Below, piece by piece: positions 60,337-64,000 of a stretch of DNA of 64,000 nt. A program made the position numbers and the translations under genes. The notes under the pieces were generated by a model that was not told the DNA's origin, searched no databases, and saw nothing but the letters and a program-made list of their open reading frames with translations. The stretch is taken from NCBI RefSeq assembly GCF_965200405.1, contig NZ_OZ241356.1, positions 3,224,001 to 3,288,000 on the forward strand, written 5' to 3'. Origin of the DNA: Glacieibacterium sp965200405 (GTDB taxonomy: Bacteria > Pseudomonadota > Alphaproteobacteria > Sphingomonadales > Sphingomonadaceae). The first letter of the stretch is position 1. The number at the start of each line of letters is the position of its first letter.

Positions 60337-61088
60337 GGGTCGCGGCGCTGCTGCTGCTGCTGTGGCTGGCGTGCGTCGGCGCGGCGCCGATCCGACTTAT
60401 CACCGACATCAGTCAGCGCCGCATCGACATCATCTACACCTTCCGCGGTGCCGAGCTGCTGGTCTTCGGCGCGATCCAGTATCCGGCGGGCGGCGTGCCC
60501 GACGAGGTGCCCGGGCTGGCGGTCGTGGTCCGCGGCCCGGCCCAGGCCATCACCCTGCGCAAGAAGGATCGCGTCGCCGGCATCTGGATCAACACCCGCT
60601 CGGTGCGGTTCGAGACCACGCCCGGCTTCTATGCCGTCGCCACCTCCGCCCCGATCCGCAGCCTGGTCGACGAGCGCACGGCCGCGATCTACGAGATCGG
60701 CGTCGACAATCTCCAGCTCTCGCCCGCCAGCGGCAACAATGCCAGCGAGACCGAGGAGTTCGAGCGCGGCCTGATCGACCTGCGCCGCCGTACCGGCCTG
60801 TTCGCCGAGCACGAAGGCGACGTCGGCGTCACCCAGAACGTCCTGTACCGCGCCCGCATCGCCATCCCGAGCGCCGTGCCGGTCGGCAACTATTCCGCCG
60901 AGATATTCCTGATCCGCCACGGCAAGGTCATCGCCCGCTCCGAAACCCCGATCACCATCGACAAGTCGGGCTTCGAACGCTGGGTCTATGTGTTTTCACA
61001 GCGCTTTTCGCTGCTCTATGGGCTGGTCGCGGTCGGTCTAGCCCTGTTTGCCGGCTGGATCGCGGGGCTGGTCGTCCGCAGGCGGTAA
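60333..61088 (+). CDS. TIGR02186 family membrane-anchored protein
   Basis: A 251-residue protein: signal peptide (VAALLLLLWLACVGAAP), a periplasmic beta-rich domain with ISQRRIDIIYTFRGAELLVFGAI, and a C-terminal helix (LLYGLVAVGLALFAGWIAGLVV) ending in RRR. This pattern and its translational coupling to a TSUP transporter are typical of TIGR02186. It may act as a periplasmic accessory to the transporter (inference). Confidence 0.85.
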   Translation: MRVAALLLLLWLACVGAAPIRLITDISQRRIDIIYTFRGAELLVFGAIQYPAGGVPDEVPGLAVVVRGPAQAITLRKKDRVAGIWINTRSVRFETTPGFYAVATSAPIRSLVDERTAAIYEIGVDNLQLSPASGNNASETEEFERGLIDLRRRTGLFAEHEGDVGVTQNVLYRARIAIPSAVPVGNYSAEIFLIRHGKVIARSETPITIDKSGFERWVYVFSQRFSLLYGLVAVGLALFAGWIAGLVVRRR

Positions 61089-61143
61089 ACGGCGAGTCGT
61101 CAGCTCGCCCGTCACCATTCGGAGATCGCCGCTGCAGCGATTC

Positions 61144-63000
61144 TTATCGCGAGGCGATAGCAGGAAACGGAGCGGCCTCGTGGCGCGCCGGCTTTTGCGC
61201 GCAGTCGAGAAGCAGCGCAGTCGTCTTGTGCCGATCGACGGCCTGCGAGAAAAGATAGCCCTGCGCCAGCTTGCAGCCAGCCGCTTGCAGCAGGCGCGCC
61301 TGATCCTCCGTCTCGACGCCTTCGGCAATGACCCGAACGTCGAGCTTCTCACCGATGCCGATCAGTCCCTCGATGATCGCCAGGCTGGCATCGGTGGATG
61401 CCAGCCGATCGACGAAGCTCTTGTCGATCTTGATGATGTCCATCGGCACGGTCAGCAAATGGGTCAGCGAGGCAAAGCCGGTGCCGAAGTCATCGAGTGC
61501 GACTCTCAACCCCTTCGCCCGGAGCGCCTCGATCGCCTTGGGTACGGCGCGACGGCTGTCGTCCATGTAGACGCTTTCGGTGATCTCCAGGATTACGTGC
61601 TTGAGCGGCACGTTCTCGGCCTCGAACGCGTCGGTCAGCACCTCCTCCAGCATACCGCTGTGCATGTCGGCGGACGACACGTTGATGCCGACGTGCTGGA
61701 ACGGGATGCCCATGTCGAGCCAGGTCCGGACGTCGGCGGCAACGAGCGCCATCATGCGCGCGGTCAGGTCGGCGGCCACCTGGACGTCCTTGGTCGCCTC
61801 GTGAAACAGCGAGGCAGGAAGGACCTCGCCATCGAGGTTCATCCGGCACAGCGCCTCGAGGCCGACTATGTCACGCGTGTCGAGACGCACCACGGGCTGA
61901 TAAAAGGCATCGAGCGTATTCTCACGCAACGCAGTGCCGACATCCCTGATCGAACGCAGCCGCCGCGTGATGTTGGTGCCAAGCTCGGGACGATAGCGCA
62001 TGAAGCCGCCACGGCGGACTTCCTTTGCGTGGTACAAGGCAAAGTCGGCGCTCTGGCGGACGCTGCTGACGGTGCGCTCCTCGGCCGACAGCGCCGCGCC
62101 GCCGATCGTCGCGCGTGGAGCGACGACATGACCGCCGCAATCGGCAGGTTCTGCAAGCACGGCGAGGATGCGCTCAGCAGTGTGTTCGAGATCCTGCAAC
62201 GCTCCGGTGGACTCGAGTATGATGGCAAACTCGTCGCCACCGATGCGAAAGGTGCGATCGGGAGCAGCGGCTGCCGCGATCCGACGACTGGCGATCTTCA
62301 ACAGCCAGTCGCCGGCGCGGTGGCCGAAGGTGTCGTTCGTGTCCTTGAGATTGTCGAGATCGACAATGAACAAGGCCCAATCGCGGCCGGGACAACTGTC
62401 CAGCGCGACGAGTGCATCATTGAAGGCGGCTCGATTGGGCAGGATGGTCAGCGCATCCTCGAAGACGCGGCGTTCCAGTTCCATGATATGCTGGTGACGA
62501 TCGAGCGCGATCGCGCAGAGGTTCAAACACCGCTGCACGACACTTTCCTCGTCCAATGTCGGGCCACGACAGGACCGATAGTAGAAAGCAAACATGCCGA
62601 CCGGCCTGCCGTCCACGCCGATGATCGGGCTAGACCAGCAAGCCCGCAGTCCCAATGGAATGACCAGGTGTTTGAACGCGCTCCAGCGACGGTCGGTAGC
62701 GATATCGAAGACCGCCACCGCCTTGCGAGTATACGCTGCCGTTCCGCACGAACCACATTCCGGACCGATCACGACACCTTCGAGCGCCGCCGAATAGGAT
62801 TGTGGCAGGCTGGGCGCGGCAATGGGATGGATGACGCCGGCAGCGTCCACCGTCAGGATGCTGCAAATGGAGCCTGGTACCAGTTCCTCGACTTCGACGC
62901 ACAGCCGCGTCATCGTCGCCACCAAGCTGTCACCCTTCGCGATCATCTCTAGAATGACGTTTTGAAGCTTGAGCAACGGGTTCCTACGTTTCCAGGACAC
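61144..63000 (-). CDS. GAF-GGDEF-EAL cyclic-di-GMP signalling protein
   Basis: A 618-residue soluble protein. GAF domain about residues 20-170 with GPECGSCGTAAYTRKAVAVFDI. GGDEF domain about 175-350 with an intact active site (GGDEF at 254-258). EAL domain about 360-605 with EAL at 382-384, NVSSADMHSG and DDFGTGFASL, so both synthesis and breakdown of c-di-GMP could occur. A CtrA-like site and an AT-rich leader precede the ATG at 63000. Confidence 0.93.
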   Translation of the reverse strand: MSWKRRNPLLKLQNVILEMIAKGDSLVATMTRLCVEVEELVPGSICSILTVDAAGVIHPIAAPSLPQSYSAALEGVVIGPECGSCGTAAYTRKAVAVFDIATDRRWSAFKHLVIPLGLRACWSSPIIGVDGRPVGMFAFYYRSCRGPTLDEESVVQRCLNLCAIALDRHQHIMELERRVFEDALTILPNRAAFNDALVALDSCPGRDWALFIVDLDNLKDTNDTFGHRAGDWLLKIASRRIAAAAAPDRTFRIGGDEFAIILESTGALQDLEHTAERILAVLAEPADCGGHVVAPRATIGGAALSAEERTVSSVRQSADFALYHAKEVRRGGFMRYRPELGTNITRRLRSIRDVGTALRENTLDAFYQPVVRLDTRDIVGLEALCRMNLDGEVLPASLFHEATKDVQVAADLTARMMALVAADVRTWLDMGIPFQHVGINVSSADMHSGMLEEVLTDAFEAENVPLKHVILEITESVYMDDSRRAVPKAIEALRAKGLRVALDDFGTGFASLTHLLTVPMDIIKIDKSFVDRLASTDASLAIIEGLIGIGEKLDVRVIAEGVETEDQARLLQAAGCKLAQGYLFSQAVDRHKTTALLLDCAQKPARHEAAPFPAIASR

Positions 63001-63041
63001 GCTGCTTTACAGCCCCCTGATAAACATCTGCGCCAATTGAC

Positions 63042-63056
63042 TTAAGATAATCTTAG
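63042..63056. promoter_or_regulatory. CtrA-like TTAA-N7-TTAG element
   Basis: TTAA (63042-63045), seven bases, TTAG (63053-63056), one mismatch from the CtrA box TTAA-N7-TTAA. The same bases form an inverted repeat TAAGAT-A-ATCTTA. It lies 42 bases upstream of the c-di-GMP protein gene. Confidence 0.4.
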
Positions 63057-63075
63057 GAGCCGACGTTTGTCTACG

Positions 63076-63101
63076 GAAACGCGAGCCGGCCAGAGCTCGC
63101 G
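63076..63101 (-). terminator. hairpin after the kup gene
   Basis: CGCGAGC/GCTCGCG arms (7 bp, 8-base loop, 63080-63101) start 3 bases beyond the kup stop and are followed on the minus strand by GTTTCC. Plausible intrinsic terminator. Confidence 0.6.
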
Positions 63102-63103
63102 CC

Positions 63104-64000
63104 CTAGATCTCGACCTGCGAACCAAGCTCGACCACGCGGTTAGTCGGCAGCTTGAAGAACTCCATCGCGGTTTCCGCGTTGCGCAGCATCCAGGCGAAC
63201 AGCTTCTCGCGCCAGATCGCCATGCCGGGGCGGTCGCTGGCGAGCAGGGTCTGGCGCGCCAGGAAGAAGCTGGTGTCCATCATCTTGAGCTTGGGACCGC
63301 AATTCTCGACGGTCTTGAGAACTGCCGGAATATCGATCTCCTGCATGAAACCGTAGCGGATGATGATCCGATAGAAGTTGGAGCCGAGATCGCGCACTTC
63401 GAGACGATCCTCGTCATCGACATAGGGGACCTCGTCGATCAGCACGGTCAGGATCATGATGCGCTCGTGCAGAACCTTGTTGTGCTTGAGGTTGTGAAGC
63501 AGCGCATGGGGAACGCCAACGGCGCTGCTGGTCATGAACACAGCAGTGCCGGAGACGCGGGTAGCAGCGGTCGCGGCGGACTTGATGAACACTTCGATCG
63601 GCATCGCGCTCTCGCGCAGTCGCAGCATCATCAGGTGACGCCCCTTGGCCCAGGTCGTCAGGAAGGTGAAGACGATCGCACCGACCAGCAGGGGGAACCA
63701 GCCACCGTCGGGAATCTTGGTCAGGTTGGAGCTGAAATACGCCAGGTCTATGATCAGGAACGTCCCGATCGCCAGGCCCGACAACCAGCGGCCCCAATGC
63801 CAGACGCGATAGACCAGCACCGCCATCATGCAGGTGGTGATGAACATCGTGCCCGTCACGGCGATACCGTACGCCGATGCCAGGTTGCTGGAGTTCTTGA
63901 AGGTCACCACGATCAGGATGACCATGCCGAGCAGCACCCAGTTGACCAGCGGGATGTAGATCTGGCCCGCGGCGCTGGCGCTGGTGTGATTGATCTTGAG
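63104..64000 (-). CDS. kup: KUP-family potassium transporter, 5' end outside window
   Basis: 298 C-terminal codons of a K+/H+ symporter (KUP/HAK/KT). The frame is open to the window edge. Membrane helices include VLLGMVILIVVTFKNSSNLASAYGIAVTG and LAIGTFLIIDLAYF, with NSSNLASAYGIAVT and PDGGWFPLL being family landmarks. The long cytoplasmic C-terminal domain (about 160 residues) with GVPHALLHNLKHNKVLHER and YRIIIRYGFMQ follows. Full-length KUP proteins are about 620-650 residues, so roughly half is missing. Confidence 0.95.
   Translation of the reverse strand, partial: LKINHTSASAAGQIYIPLVNWVLLGMVILIVVTFKNSSNLASAYGIAVTGTMFITTCMMAVLVYRVWHWGRWLSGLAIGTFLIIDLAYFSSNLTKIPDGGWFPLLVGAIVFTFLTTWAKGRHLMMLRLRESAMPIEVFIKSAATAATRVSGTAVFMTSSAVGVPHALLHNLKHNKVLHERIMILTVLIDEVPYVDDEDRLEVRDLGSNFYRIIIRYGFMQEIDIPAVLKTVENCGPKLKMMDTSFFLARQTLLASDRPGMAIWREKLFAWMLRNAETAMEFFKLPTNRVVELGSQVEI

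Noticed and set aside
61048..62952. 634-residue open frame on the plus strand
   Set aside because: Lies antisense to the GAF-GGDEF-EAL gene, which has intact domain motifs; the frame shows only the Asp/Val/Arg-rich bias of shadow frames in high-GC DNA.
1..64000. CRISPR arrays, prophage, IS elements, rRNA or tRNA genes
   Set aside because: No regularly spaced repeats, transposase-like or phage-like frames, or cloverleaf/rRNA-like segments were seen in the intergenic regions, all of which are short.

Overview
The window reads as chromosome from a high-GC alphaproteobacterium of the Sphingomonadales type. The evidence is two PEP-CTERM (exosortase-sorted) proteins, the nucleoid protein GapR (DUF2312), an RHH_4 repressor, two HWE/HisKA_2 kinases, DUF1244, and a ChvI/ChvG-HprK-PTS cluster next to pckA. 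Genus cannot be fixed from the sequence. Coding density is very high. No rRNA, tRNA, CRISPR array, IS element or prophage was seen. Genes are cut by both window ends (an M2 peptidase at the left, a Kup transporter at the right).

Layout. 1-6.6 kb: M2 peptidyl-dipeptidase, hydrolase/GFA pair, outer-membrane beta-barrel with an AT-rich upstream region, asd coupled to a GNAT, a DUF4174 protein, and a PEP-CTERM protein. 6.6-11.2 kb: leucine operon leuC-leuD-small membrane protein-leuB running into a dicarboxylate-type symporter. 11.3-17.3 kb: PhnA-like protein, an ATP-grasp-like protein behind ruvB, and yebC-ruvC-ruvA separated from ruvB by an opposite-strand DUF2231/sorbosone-dehydrogenase pair. 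17.4-24 kb: glycosyltransferase, an orphan CoxM/CoxS-type pair, a LOV-HWE photoreceptor kinase, GapR, a PEP-CTERM gene with a sigma-54-like promoter, a PoxB-like enzyme, and DUF1244. 24-33 kb: pyruvate kinase, a subclass B3 metallo-beta-lactamase facing a serine beta-lactamase-like membrane protein, a HAD phosphatase behind rpmJ, galE, a DUF4136 lipoprotein, an M14 carboxypeptidase, and gpmA. 33-42.4 kb: NYN-domain protein, purEK, an atypical-composition PAP2 protein, phaB plus an RHH repressor, hemH coupled to a Tat-exported molybdopterin subunit, and a PAS kinase. 42.5-50.2 kb: glyoxylate shunt (aceA, its likely regulator, aceB), DUF1275, pckA, DUF4142. 50.3-54.6 kb: chvI-chvG-HprK/RapZ fusion-EIIA-HPr. 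54.6-61.1 kb: ligase-associated DNA-damage genes (pdeM, Lhr-like helicase, MBL exonuclease) without their ligase, trmO, a TSUP transporter and its TIGR02186 partner. 61.1-64 kb: GAF-GGDEF-EAL protein and kup.

Metabolic theme. aceA/aceB, pckA, pyk, gpmA, PoxB and the ChvIG-PTS phosphorelay together suggest a cell switching between sugars and C2/C4 carbon. Many genes are joined by 4-nt ATGA or GTGA stop/start overlaps. Two genes appear to extend this pattern with CTGA overlaps.

The observations most worth a second look are the in-frame HprK-RapZ fusion, the sigma-54-like promoter of a PEP-CTERM gene, the two putative CTG starts, the LOV-HWE kinase, and the B3 metallo-beta-lactamase.
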